A stretch of DNA of 64,000 nucleotides from positions 1 through 64,000 of the forward strand of contig NZ_JBIWDK010000013.1 in the NCBI RefSeq assembly GCF_044761985.1, in the 5' to 3' direction. The stretch comes from Peribacillus sp044761985. GTDB lineage: Bacteria > Bacillota > Bacilli > Bacillales > DSM-1321. Every line of letters starts with the position of its first letter. The stretch's first letter is position 1. Of this stretch, positions 25,254 to 33,044 are shown piece by piece. A program made the translations under genes and the position numbers. The notes under the pieces were generated by a model. The model was not told where the DNA came from, made no database searches, and worked only from the letters and a program-made list of their open reading frames with translations.

Positions 25254-26069
25254 ATGAAAATTACACCTGAGCAAAGAATTGAACTTCATGGCTTCAACAA
25301 TCTTACTAAATCATTAAGTTTTAATATGTATGATATTTGTTATACGAAAACAAAAGAGGAACGTGAAGCATACTTAGAATATATTGATGAACAATACAAT
25401 GCGGAAAGACTCTCTAGCATATTGAAGAATGTATCGGATTTAATTGGAGCTCATGTTTTGAATACAGCCAAACAGGATTACATACCACAGGGAGCAAGCG
25501 TGACGATGCTTATTTCTGAGGGGCCCGTCGTAGAAGTACCCACCGATACCTATAAGGAAACGCCTGGACCTTTGCCGAACAATGTTGTCATGCAGTTGGA
25601 TAAGAGCCACATTACGGTTCATACATACCCTGAGTTTCATCCCAATGAGGGAATCAGTACATTCAGGGCCGATATTGACGTATCTACGTGTGGGGAAATT
25701 TCTCCATTAAAAGCACTTAATTACCTGATTCATTCTTTTGACACCGATATCATCACGATAGATTATCGGGTTCGAGGATTTACCAGAGATACAAATGGTC
25801 GCAAATTGTTCATCGATCATGATATAAATTCCATTCAAAATTATATCCCTGATGAAGTAAAGGGATTATACGATATGATCGATGTGAATGTGTACCAAGA
25901 GAATATCTTTCATACTAAATGTAAACTGAAAAGATTCGAACTAAACAATTATCTATTTGATTATTCAGAAGAAAAACTAAAACCAACTGAACGTGATGAA
26001 ATTATCGAAAGGCTTCAAACGGAAATGGATGAAATTTTTTACGGGGCAAATGTTTCGGTACCCAAGTAA
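25254..26069 (+). CDS. speD: S-adenosylmethionine decarboxylase proenzyme, long form
   Basis: Makes decarboxylated SAM, the aminopropyl donor for spermidine. The 271-aa protein belongs to the long enterobacterial SpeD class, not the short (about 125 aa) SpeH class of B. subtilis. Self-cleavage should occur between Lys117 and Ser118 in L-D-K-S-H-I-T-V-H, generating the pyruvoyl group from the serine. The STCGEISPLKALNYLIHSFD and YRVRGFTRD segments are nearly those of E. coli SpeD. AAGGGGAA precedes ATG 25254. No spermidine synthase lies beside it. Confidence 0.95.
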   Translation: MKITPEQRIELHGFNNLTKSLSFNMYDICYTKTKEEREAYLEYIDEQYNAERLSSILKNVSDLIGAHVLNTAKQDYIPQGASVTMLISEGPVVEVPTDTYKETPGPLPNNVVMQLDKSHITVHTYPEFHPNEGISTFRADIDVSTCGEISPLKALNYLIHSFDTDIITIDYRVRGFTRDTNGRKLFIDHDINSIQNYIPDEVKGLYDMIDVNVYQENIFHTKCKLKRFELNNYLFDYSEEKLKPTERDEIIERLQTEMDEIFYGANVSVPK

Positions 26070-26123
26070 GACTAGCACCTTGGGTAAGAATAACTTGTTA
26101 ACTTTACAATAGTAATTGAAGCC

Positions 26124-26176
26124 AAAACGGCTGCAGGCAAAAGTCAGATTTCAAGGACTTTTGCGGCAGCCGTTTT
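26124..26176. terminator. Terminator between speD and the DedA gene
   Basis: An extended hairpin: AAAACGGCTGC (26124-26134) with GCAGCCGTTTT (26166-26176), continued inward by GCAAAAGTC (26137-26145) with GACTTTTGC (26156-26164). It overlaps the last codons of the minus-strand DedA gene and can serve both converging genes. Confidence 0.8.
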
Positions 26177-26812
26177 CTTTTTCGCATATTCAATGGTAAA
26201 CGCGATGAATGGAGGGATAAAGCTGATAAGAGTAATGCCGAGCAATGAGAGGAATAAATGACTACCCACCCATGTAAGGTTGCCGAGTAGGTAACCCGCA
26301 CATACCCAAGTGATCGTCCAGACCATCGCTCCGACCATATTATGTCCGATAAATCGTTTGAACGAATAGCGTGTGAACCCACTAATGAAAGGTAAGGTTG
26401 TGCTAAGTAAAGGAACGAATCGGGAGAACATAATCGCGTATTTTCCATAACTGGTTAAAAATCGATGGGTCTTTTCAATAGATTTATTTGGGATGTACTT
26501 AAATACTGAGTATTTCTTTTCTTTCTTCGTGGATTTCCCAATCAGGTTCCCGATAAAATAATTCTGGGCGTCCCCCGCAACAGTTGCAAGGAAGAAAAGG
26601 AACAAAAGTGTAGGGAAACTCAAGTGTCCAATCGCAGCAATGGTACCGCTGGCAAACAAAGTCGCATCTCCAGGCAGGAAAGTCAGAACAATATAAGCCG
26701 TCTTCGCGAAAATGATGATGAATAAAATGACATAAATTTGTTTACCGAAAACAGTGATATATTGAGTCAGATCCGTATCGATCGATTGAGTAAAATGTAA
26801 AAGATTATGCAA
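26144..26812 (-). CDS. DedA family membrane protein
   Basis: A 222-aa integral membrane protein with the DedA/VTT fold: F-L-P-G-D-A-T-L-F-A-S-G near residues 47-58, G-D-A-Q-N-Y-F-I-G-N-L-I-G near 80-92, and F-S-R-F-V-P-L-L-S-T-T-L-P-F-I-S-G near 129-145. DedA proteins take part in lipid carrier recycling or proton-coupled transport; several relatives flip undecaprenyl phosphate or phospholipids, and the exact substrate here is unknown. It lies convergent to speD. GGAGGG precedes the start on the minus strand. Confidence 0.88.
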   Translation of the reverse strand: MHNLLHFTQSIDTDLTQYITVFGKQIYVILFIIIFAKTAYIVLTFLPGDATLFASGTIAAIGHLSFPTLLFLFFLATVAGDAQNYFIGNLIGKSTKKEKKYSVFKYIPNKSIEKTHRFLTSYGKYAIMFSRFVPLLSTTLPFISGFTRYSFKRFIGHNMVGAMVWTITWVCAGYLLGNLTWVGSHLFLSLLGITLISFIPPFIAFTIEYAKKKTAAAKVLEI

Positions 26813-27107
26813 ATTAATGCACCCTCCTTTATGAGAATAAAAAATTCTAGAATGTAGTTTGATAAAAATAATTCCAAAGACGGATAAAAAGATAAAGGAA
26901 AAAGCCAGATTTACACCCTTAGTAATATTACATATTATATTATGCCAAGTAAATGGTTTATAACTGGGAATATGGGGGGGATTGAGTCTTATAATGTATT
27001 GGGGAGTGAAAAATTAGTGAATTGTTTTTATGGAATGTAGATATTAACTTTAATAAAATTCTCCACCAGACTATTAATTAGAAAAGGGTAGCAAATACCC
27101 ATGGATT
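26813..27107. other. A+T-rich intergenic stretch before the IS remnant
   Basis: About 295 bases containing the upstream region of the minus-strand DedA gene. No gene, repeat or other signal was recognised. Confidence 0.4.
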
Positions 27108-27141
27108 TGAGTCAATATTTTGGACACACAAAAGTAAAATC

Positions 27142-27900
27142 TTAAGCTGTATTTCTAATTTGATTTTCAATCGCTTGTGGGGTTTGGTACCCCAAAATAT
27201 AGGCATTAGCATACGGGCACCCTTTTTGGCTAAAGGATTGCTTAATATGATGATTTTGGATATGTTGAGTAAACTCACCACATATTGTGGGCCATGATCT
27301 GTATGAAGAACTAAGCCCTCCGTGGGCTTTTGTGAAGTGTGTGCGTGATTGAAAGCTTGAATAACCAGTTCAGTCGTCTTAGAACGCGAAAAGGGATAGC
27401 CTACTATTTTCTTAGAATGAAGATCCAATACAGAAGCTAAATAACACCATCCGTCGTTTAACGTATGAATATACGTAATATCGGCTGCCCATTTCTCATT
27501 AATAGTCTGGGTGGTAAAATCTCGTTTGAGCAAATTCTCTAATTGTATAACCTTCTCTTTAGGTGGATAAGGACGGTATTTTTTCTTAGTGATAGAACGG
27601 ATTCCCATCTTACTCATTAGGCGCTGAACACGCTTTAGACTTAGACTAAATCCTTTGGTTAATAAGATTTCATGGATTTTGGGAGCACCATAGCGACCTT
27701 TGCTTTCTAAGTGAATGAGATGAATTTCTTTCGTTAGCTCTTCGTTTTCTGTTCGCGATTTGATACGACTAGTTGAAGAGACTGATAATGACTGCTTCTT
27801 GGGATTTCTAATACTTCACACATTCTCTTTACGAAATATTGTTTTTGTGTTCCACGATAAATTCGGTGAGATCTGTCTCAGTTACTTTTTGGCGAATATG
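27142..27900 (-). pseudogene. IS3-family transposase OrfB, broken
   Basis: The DDE (rve) integrase part survives from about 27617 down: NEKWAADITYI (first catalytic Asp) and LVLHTDHGPQY (second Asp). Just after this a one-base loss shifts the frame, but another frame continues as T-Q-H-I-Q-N-H-H-I-K-Q-S-F-S-Q-K-G-C-P-Y-A-N-A and then jumps to L-G-Y-Q-T-P-Q-A-I-E-N-Q, the normal C-terminus; about 40 codons including the catalytic Glu are deleted. Upstream, two further single-A losses (near 27840 and 27745) interrupt the N-terminal part. The ancestral stop is at 27142-27144. Confidence 0.85.
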
Positions 27901-28165
27901 GCCATAGCCTTTTTAGGATTTCAACTTCTTGCTTTAACCGAAGGTTTTCCTTCTGTATCGCAGCCAATTCCTTCGGAGTCATGGACTCTTCCCCTATACC
28001 AATAGGGGTAAATTCTTTAACCCACTTATAAATTGTTACGTCAGATACGCCATATTCGCCACTTAATTCTCTTACTGAGTTACCCGAATGATATAGATTT
28101 ACAATAATCTTCTTAAACTCATTATTATATTTCTTGCCTGTATGCTTACGTTCCAATCCGAACAT
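27878..28165 (-). pseudogene. IS3-family transposase OrfA (helix-turn-helix), frameshifted end
   Basis: A 95-codon frame with the HTH domain of IS3 OrfA proteins (V-R-E-L-S-G-E-Y-G-V-S-D-V-T-I-Y-K-W-V) and a leucine-zipper stretch (LKQEVEILK). The last residues L-W-P-Y-S-P-K are out of frame; the -1 frame gives the normal ending K-A-M-A-I-F-A-K-K, so one A was lost from a poly-A run near 27912. In active elements a -1 ribosomal frameshift at such a run joins OrfA to OrfB. Confidence 0.85.
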
Positions 28166-28228
28166 ATCCTCTCAAAAATCATTGTAAGGATTTAACTAAA
28201 ATGTGTCCATGAAACTATACTGACTCCA

Positions 28229-28556
28229 GTGTCGTAGTACTAGAATGGAAGAAATTTTCATTCAGCTTTATTAAAAAAGTAAGCAAGTTTAACGTCTCCA
28301 AGGCATTCAAGGTTAAGGGTAGAAGGCTTAGGTGGTTTTTTAGTTTAGCGGTAAACTGTGATATAGAGGCGGTTTAAATTATACTCAGTTTTATTTCCTA
28401 TGAAAAATTTATCGCTTGATCATTTATTTGAATTATGTGTGATAATGATAAAATCAAATCTGGTTTATGAGATATAACTTTACATAACTCGCATTCAATA
28501 TAATCTGTTATACGAAACTACTAAAAAATAGTAGAATTAATTTAGATATCCAGTTA
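28229..28556. other. Noncoding stretch between the IS remnant and the polysaccharide promoter
   Basis: A+T-rich, no gene seen. It contains one small perfect hairpin, AGTTTA-GCGG-TAAACT (28342-28357). The promoter, operator and leader RNA of the polysaccharide locus follow and are listed separately. Confidence 0.4.
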
Positions 28557-28586
28557 TTGACACAACGTGTAGAATGGTGGTATTTT
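28557..28586 (+). promoter_or_regulatory. Sigma-A promoter of the polysaccharide locus
   Basis: A perfect TTGACA at 28557-28562, an 18-base spacer and TATTTT at 28581-28586. Transcription would start near 28594, just before the SinR-type operator, leaving a leader of about 340 bases before galE. Confidence 0.6.
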
Positions 28587-28598
28587 AATAACACACAA

Positions 28599-28614
28599 GT
28601 TCTTTATAAAGAAC
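28599..28614 (+). promoter_or_regulatory. SinR-type operator (perfect palindrome)
   Basis: GTTCTTTATAAAGAAC is a perfect 16-bp inverted repeat of the SinR recognition heptamer GTTCTYT. It overlaps the expected transcription start of the polysaccharide transcript, a position suited to repression, and a SinR-like protein is encoded at 30247 in the same locus. Confidence 0.7.
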
Positions 28615-28790
28615 AATTAGGTTTCTAGATAAGAAAGGAAAACTCTTTTATCTCTTAGGGATTATTTAACACCTTATTTAATTTTTATAAATTAAATCGA
28701 ACTTAAAAAGCTTTAATACCAAAGTTCAGTTTTAATATGGATGTTCGCTATTAAGAATATCGACTTGAAATCAATATTAAAATTTGGTGA

Positions 28791-28895
28791 TGTCTCCTTA
28801 CCAATATTAATGGAGGCACTCGACCATACTGTGGGTTGAAATAAACCTTAGACGCGAGTCGTCGAGAGTGTGGTGAGAGGCGGGGTTAAATGCCC
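28791..28895 (+). ncRNA. Structured leader RNA, candidate EAR (epsC) antitermination element
   Basis: A 105-base segment with several nested helices: TGTCTCC (28791-28797) with GGAGGCA (28812-28818); CTCGAC (28819-28824) with GTCGAG (28861-28866), enclosing GGTT-GAAATA-AACC (28834-28847) and GAC-GCGA-GTC (28851-28860, GNRA loop); then a G-rich/C-rich hairpin (28883-28895). It lies in the leader of a long polysaccharide transcript, where Bacillales carry the EAR (eps-associated RNA) element that lets RNA polymerase read through terminators. The helices are seen; the EAR name is inference from position, size and general form. Confidence 0.5.
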
Positions 28896-28930
28896 TATTT
28901 ATTATTTTAACACTTTATTTAGTTCGTGAT

Positions 28931-30061
28931 TTGGGGGTGTTTAGCATAACGATTCTTGTAACTGGAGGGGCTGGCTTTATTGGAAGCCACATAAGTGTTG
29001 AATTATTAAATGCCGGATATAATCTGATGATTGTTGATAATTTTTCAAATAGTAATCCAGAGGTACTAAGACGAATTCAAAAAATTACAGGAAAATCTTT
29101 TGAAATTCACCAGATCGATTTGTTAAATGAAAAAGATTTAGAACGAGTATTCATAGAAAATAGGATAGAGGCAGTTATTCACTTAGCTGGTCTTAAAGCA
29201 GTTGGGGAATCTGTTGTTGAGCCACTCAAGTATTATAGAACAAATATAAATAGTACGATTAACTTATGTAAACTAATGAAAAAGTATCATGTTAGGAAAT
29301 TAGTATTCAGTTCTTCAGCAACTGTTTATGGTATGCCGGATAAAGTTCCTATTGCAGAAGACTTTCCTCTAAAGGCAATGAACCCATATGGTAGGACAAA
29401 GCTAATGATTGAAGAAATACTTCAAGATATATATATATCCGATAAACAATGGAGTATTTCTATTTTGAGATATTTCAATCCAATTGGCGCTCATGAAAGC
29501 GGACTAATAGGTGATAATCCAAATGGAATTCCAAATAACTTAATGCCTTTTATAACTAAAGTAGCAATAGGTGAACTAAAAGAACTGAAAGTGTTTGGTC
29601 AACATTACCCTACAATTGATGGTACAGGAGTTAGGGATTATATTCATGTTATTGATTTAGCTAAAGGACATGTGGCCGCTCTTGACAAAGTACTGAAAAG
29701 GAACAGTATAAACACTTATAATCTAGGAACAGGCCAAGGCTATAGTGTATTAGAAATTATAACAGCCTTCGAGTCGATAACTGGTATAAAGATTCCATTT
29801 CAACTAAGCGAACCTAGATTAGGTGATATAGCAATTTGCTATGCTGATTCATCAAAAGCCAAGATGGAATTGGGCTGGGAAGCAGAGAAGGGAATCATAG
29901 AGATGTGTAGAGATGCTTGGCGATGGCAGAGAAATAATCCTAACGGTTATCAAGATAATAAGTTGATATCAAATTCTCGTATACGTGATTCGGGACTAAT
30001 GAATATGGAAAGTACGGAAGAAGTCGAGAAGAATGTAGTAGATGAAAAGACTTACACCTAA
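28931..30061 (+). CDS. galE: UDP-glucose 4-epimerase
   Basis: Interconverts UDP-glucose and UDP-galactose, or the N-acetyl forms, supplying sugars for the polysaccharide. The protein has the Rossmann motif T-G-G-A-G-F-I-G-S-H near its N-terminus, S-S-A-T-V-Y-G, and the catalytic Y-G-R-T-K. It has an extra C-terminal tail of about 35 residues rich in Glu and Asn. Start problem: TTG 28931 lacks a good ribosome binding site, whereas GGGGG at 28933-28937 is ideally placed for an ATA codon at 28946, which would give the usual M-T-I-L-V-T-G-G start. First gene of the locus after the leader RNA. Confidence 0.9.
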   Translation: MGVFSITILVTGGAGFIGSHISVELLNAGYNLMIVDNFSNSNPEVLRRIQKITGKSFEIHQIDLLNEKDLERVFIENRIEAVIHLAGLKAVGESVVEPLKYYRTNINSTINLCKLMKKYHVRKLVFSSSATVYGMPDKVPIAEDFPLKAMNPYGRTKLMIEEILQDIYISDKQWSISILRYFNPIGAHESGLIGDNPNGIPNNLMPFITKVAIGELKELKVFGQHYPTIDGTGVRDYIHVIDLAKGHVAALDKVLKRNSINTYNLGTGQGYSVLEIITAFESITGIKIPFQLSEPRLGDIAICYADSSKAKMELGWEAEKGIIEMCRDAWRWQRNNPNGYQDNKLISNSRIRDSGLMNMESTEEVEKNVVDEKTYT

Positions 30062-30194
30062 TAATATAAAATCATAACAATATAGGAAAACGTTCAAAAT
30101 TTATCGTAATTAAATATCAAAAAAAGTAGCAAATTTGCATTATAGTTTAAATGACATATGGAAAATCTGGTAGAAGTTGAAATGATGTTAAAAC

Positions 30195-30215
30195 TTATTA
30201 AAGAACCTTTAATAA
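30195..30215 (+). promoter_or_regulatory. 21-bp palindrome before the SinR-like gene
   Basis: TTATTAAAG, three bases AAC, then CTTTAATAA: a perfect 9-bp inverted repeat ending 31 bases before ATG 30247. It contains AAAGAAC, the complement of the SinR heptamer. It may be an autoregulatory operator or an RNA hairpin. Confidence 0.45.
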
Positions 30216-30246
30216 TATACTACAAAGTAGTTAAAGAGGTAATCGA

Positions 30247-30594
30247 ATGATTGGAAAAAATATAGCTGAAATTAGGAAAAAAAGAGGGTATACCCTCTCA
30301 GAACTTGCTAAAAAGTCTAAAATCTCCAAGTCATATCTAAGTAATATTGAACGTAATATTAACAAAAATCCTTCCCTGGAAGTAATGAAAAAGATTGCGA
30401 CAGTTTTAAAGGTAGATCTCATATCATTATTGAAAAATGGATTGGAAGGGGAGAAAAGTCTGCTTATCGAAAAAGAATGGATTGGTTTCTTTAATGAACT
30501 AAAGGAATTAGGGGTGGAAAAGAATCAACTCCACGAATATAAAACTTTAATTGAGTTTATTAAATGGAAAAATGAAAGTTCTAAACGTAAATGA
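30247..30594 (+). CDS. SinR-like HTH transcriptional repressor
   Basis: A 115-aa DNA-binding protein with an N-terminal XRE/Cro helix-turn-helix (I-R-K-K-R-G-Y-T-L-S-E-L-A-K-K-S then SKSYLSNIERN, residues 9-38) and a C-terminal SinR/SinI-type dimerisation segment (EWIGFFNELKELGVEKNQL, then EFIKWK). Length and layout match B. subtilis SinR (111 aa), the biofilm master repressor controlled by the antirepressor SinI. Here the gene lies inside the polysaccharide locus, downstream of a perfect SinR-type operator, so it probably represses its own operon. No SinI-like gene is seen beside it. TAAAGAGG precedes ATG 30247. SlrR-like or other paralogue roles are possible. Confidence 0.88.
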   Translation: MIGKNIAEIRKKRGYTLSELAKKSKISKSYLSNIERNINKNPSLEVMKKIATVLKVDLISLLKNGLEGEKSLLIEKEWIGFFNELKELGVEKNQLHEYKTLIEFIKWKNESSKRK

Positions 30595-30667
30595 ACAATC
30601 TACATTAAATGTTGATATTAATAAATAAATTACATTAATTTAACTTGAGCTCGAGTGGGTGACTTTT

Positions 30668-31864
30668 TTGAACGTATTATTTATAACTTTATTAAATATG
30701 GAGAATGTTGACGAAAGAGGAATCTATACGGACCTTGTCAGAGAACTTGCGAGTAGAGGTATAAATATGCATGTGGTCTTTCCGAGGGAAAGGAGAACAA
30801 AATTACCTACAGAGCTTACTTCGATTAGAAATATTAAGCTTTTGAAAGTAAGAACTGGAAATATTACTAAAACGAGCTTTATTGAGAAGGGTTTATCAAC
30901 CCTTACAATAGACAAGCAATACCTCAAGGCAGTGAAAAAGTATCTTAAAGATGTGCGATTTGACTTAGTCATTTATTCAACTCCACCAATTACTTTTGTA
31001 AAAGTTGTTAATTACCTAAAAAAGAAACATGAAAGTAAAACATATTTATTACTTAAAGATATTTTTCCACAAAATGCAGTAGATATTGATTTAATTAAAA
31101 ATAGAGGTTTTATATGGAGATATTTCAGAAAAAAAGAAAAAAAATTATATCAATTATCAGATAAGATTGGCTGCATGTCAAAAGGAAATGTAAACTACAT
31201 TTTACAACATAATTCTTTTATTGACAAAAGAAATGTCGAGGTATTTCCTAATTCAATTGAGCCTGTCGAAATAAGAGTAAATGTGAATAAAGAAATCTAT
31301 AAAAAATACCACATATCAGAAGAATCAACTTTATTTGTTTATGGAGGGAACTTAGGTAAACCCCAGGGGATTAATTTCATATTAAAAGTAATAGAAAATT
31401 TTCACAAAGTGGATAGTGGGCACCTATTAATCGTAGGATCTGGTACGGAATATAAAAAAATAGAAAAACACATACATAATGCGAAACCGAAAAATGTAAG
31501 TTTACACAAAAACTTACCTAAAAAAGAATATGATAAATTACTTGAAAATGCTGATGTTGGATTAATTTTTTTAGATAAAAGATTTACAATACCTAATTTT
31601 CCCTCTAGATTAACTTCATATTTAGAATACTCACTCCCAATACTTGCCGCAACAGATAAAAATACAGATTTAAAAGACATATTAAGTGAAGCTGAAAGTG
31701 GACTTTGGTCAGAAAGCGAGGATATAGAGTCTTTTATTGATAATGCAAAACTACTCTCAACTAATAAAGAACTCAGAACTCAATTGGGTCTAAATGGAAG
31801 AAAATACTTAGAAGCACATTATAACATAAAAGAAACAGTCAATATAATTATAAAGCATTTGTAA
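30668..31864 (+). CDS. Glycosyltransferase, GT4 type (WbuB/CapL-like)
   Basis: Probably transfers L-FucNAc or a similar sugar. The protein (398 aa) begins MNVLFITLLNMENVDERGIY; TTG 30668 fits GGTGA five to nine bases upstream better than GTG 30659. It has the two-Rossmann GT-B arrangement, with LLKDIFPQNAVDID near residue 130, typical of WbuB-like proteins found with FnlABC genes, F-V-Y-G-G-N-L-G-K-P-Q-G opening the second half, and an F-P-S-R-L-T-S-Y-L-E stretch near the donor site. The following three genes make UDP-L-FucNAc, so that is its likely donor; this is inferred from context. Confidence 0.8.
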   Translation: MNVLFITLLNMENVDERGIYTDLVRELASRGINMHVVFPRERRTKLPTELTSIRNIKLLKVRTGNITKTSFIEKGLSTLTIDKQYLKAVKKYLKDVRFDLVIYSTPPITFVKVVNYLKKKHESKTYLLLKDIFPQNAVDIDLIKNRGFIWRYFRKKEKKLYQLSDKIGCMSKGNVNYILQHNSFIDKRNVEVFPNSIEPVEIRVNVNKEIYKKYHISEESTLFVYGGNLGKPQGINFILKVIENFHKVDSGHLLIVGSGTEYKKIEKHIHNAKPKNVSLHKNLPKKEYDKLLENADVGLIFLDKRFTIPNFPSRLTSYLEYSLPILAATDKNTDLKDILSEAESGLWSESEDIESFIDNAKLLSTNKELRTQLGLNGRKYLEAHYNIKETVNIIIKHL

Positions 31865-31879
31865 ATGGAGATGATTTGT

Positions 31880-32923
31880 ATGTTTAAGGATAAAACTTTA
31901 TTAATTACTGGAGGAACAGGTTCCTTTGGAAACGCGGTAATGAAAAGATTCCTAAATACAGATGTAAAAGAAATCCGAATTTTTTCTCGTGATGAAAAAA
32001 AGCAAGATGATATGCGAAAATTATATAAAAGTGAGAAACTCAAGTTTTATTTAGGAGACGTTAGAGATCTTTCAAGTATAAAGAATGCTATGTATAACGT
32101 AGATTACGTGTTTCATGCAGCAGCCTTTAAACAAGTACCTTCTTGTGAGTTTTTCCCTCTGGAAGCAGTAAAAACGAATATTATTGGTACTGATCACGTC
32201 CTAACTGCTGCCATAGATTATGGAATAAAAAAGGTGATTTGTCTGTCAACTGATAAGGCTGCTTATCCTATTAATGCAATGGGCATTTCAAAAGCAATGA
32301 TGGAAAAGGTATTTATTGCAAAGGCCAATACAGTTTCTTCAGATAGTATTCTCATTTGTGGTACAAGATATGGAAACGTAATGGCTTCCCGTGGTTCAGT
32401 GATCCCTTTATTTATCGAACAAATAAAAAGTGGAAAACCAATAACAATAACAAATCCTAACATGACTAGATTCCTCATGACTCTAGAAGAAGCTGTGGAA
32501 TTGGTAGTATTTGCTTTTCAACATGCAGAAGCCGGTGACATATTAGTTCAAAAAGCTCCGGCATGTCGAATAGGGGATTTAGCTCAAGCTCTGTTAGAAC
32601 TATTTAACGAAAGTAACGATATTAAAATAATCGGAACTAGGCACGGAGAAAAGCTTTATGAAACTCTCCTTACAAGAGAAGAATTTTTAGTAGCAGAAGA
32701 TTTAGGAGGTTTTTTCAGAGTACCATCCGATAAAAGAGATTTGAACTATGATAAGTATTTTGCTAAAGGAGACAAAAAGTTATCAAAAGAAGAAGAATAT
32801 AACTCCCAAAATACTCAAATTTTAAATATAGAGCAAATTAAAGAGAAATTAATTGAATTAGAGTTTGTTCGTAATGAATTAAAAGAGGTTAAGGAAAGCA
32901 AGGAGAGTATAAAGGTACTTTAA
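31880..32923 (+). CDS. capE: UDP-GlcNAc 4,6-dehydratase / 5-epimerase (CapE/FnlA)
   Basis: First step from UDP-GlcNAc toward UDP-L-FucNAc. The 347-aa protein has the Rossmann motif I-T-G-G-T-G-S-F-G-N, the S-T-D-K-A-A-Y-P block, and N-A-M-G-I-S-K in which the usual catalytic Tyr of short-chain dehydrogenases is replaced by Met, a hallmark of the inverting dehydratases such as CapE, FnlA and FlaA1. ATG 31880 is preferred over ATG 31865 because TGGAGATGA lies between them at the right distance and the protein then begins at the Rossmann strand. It is followed by capF and capG as in Staphylococcus capsule type 5/8 loci. Confidence 0.92.
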   Translation: MFKDKTLLITGGTGSFGNAVMKRFLNTDVKEIRIFSRDEKKQDDMRKLYKSEKLKFYLGDVRDLSSIKNAMYNVDYVFHAAAFKQVPSCEFFPLEAVKTNIIGTDHVLTAAIDYGIKKVICLSTDKAAYPINAMGISKAMMEKVFIAKANTVSSDSILICGTRYGNVMASRGSVIPLFIEQIKSGKPITITNPNMTRFLMTLEEAVELVVFAFQHAEAGDILVQKAPACRIGDLAQALLELFNESNDIKIIGTRHGEKLYETLLTREEFLVAEDLGGFFRVPSDKRDLNYDKYFAKGDKKLSKEEEYNSQNTQILNIEQIKEKLIELEFVRNELKEVKESKESIKVL

Positions 32924-33044
32924 TAGCTAAATGAATATACCTTATTAACTTTTCAATAACTTAATAGATACATTAACAATTAATATATATAAATAAGACT
33001 CTGCGGGAGGAACTTATTTAATTAATAGAAAGGTCTGAGTCATT

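Larger units (their letters stand above)
27108..28228 (-). mobile_element. Decayed IS3-family (IS150-like) insertion sequence
   Basis: Two transposase frames on the minus strand lie between imperfect inverted ends: the right end, read inward, is TGGAGTCAGTAT...TGGACACA and the left end is TGAGTCAATAT...TGGACACA (six bases shorter). The left end begins about 27108, the right end about 28228. No matching target-site duplication is seen. Both transposase frames are broken by single-base losses, and the segment carrying the third catalytic residue is deleted, so the element cannot move by itself. It sits directly upstream of the polysaccharide locus and may mark its edge. Confidence 0.85.

Noticed and set aside
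27760..28005. Plus-strand open frame inside the IS element
   Set aside because: Antisense to the transposase frames; no start signal.
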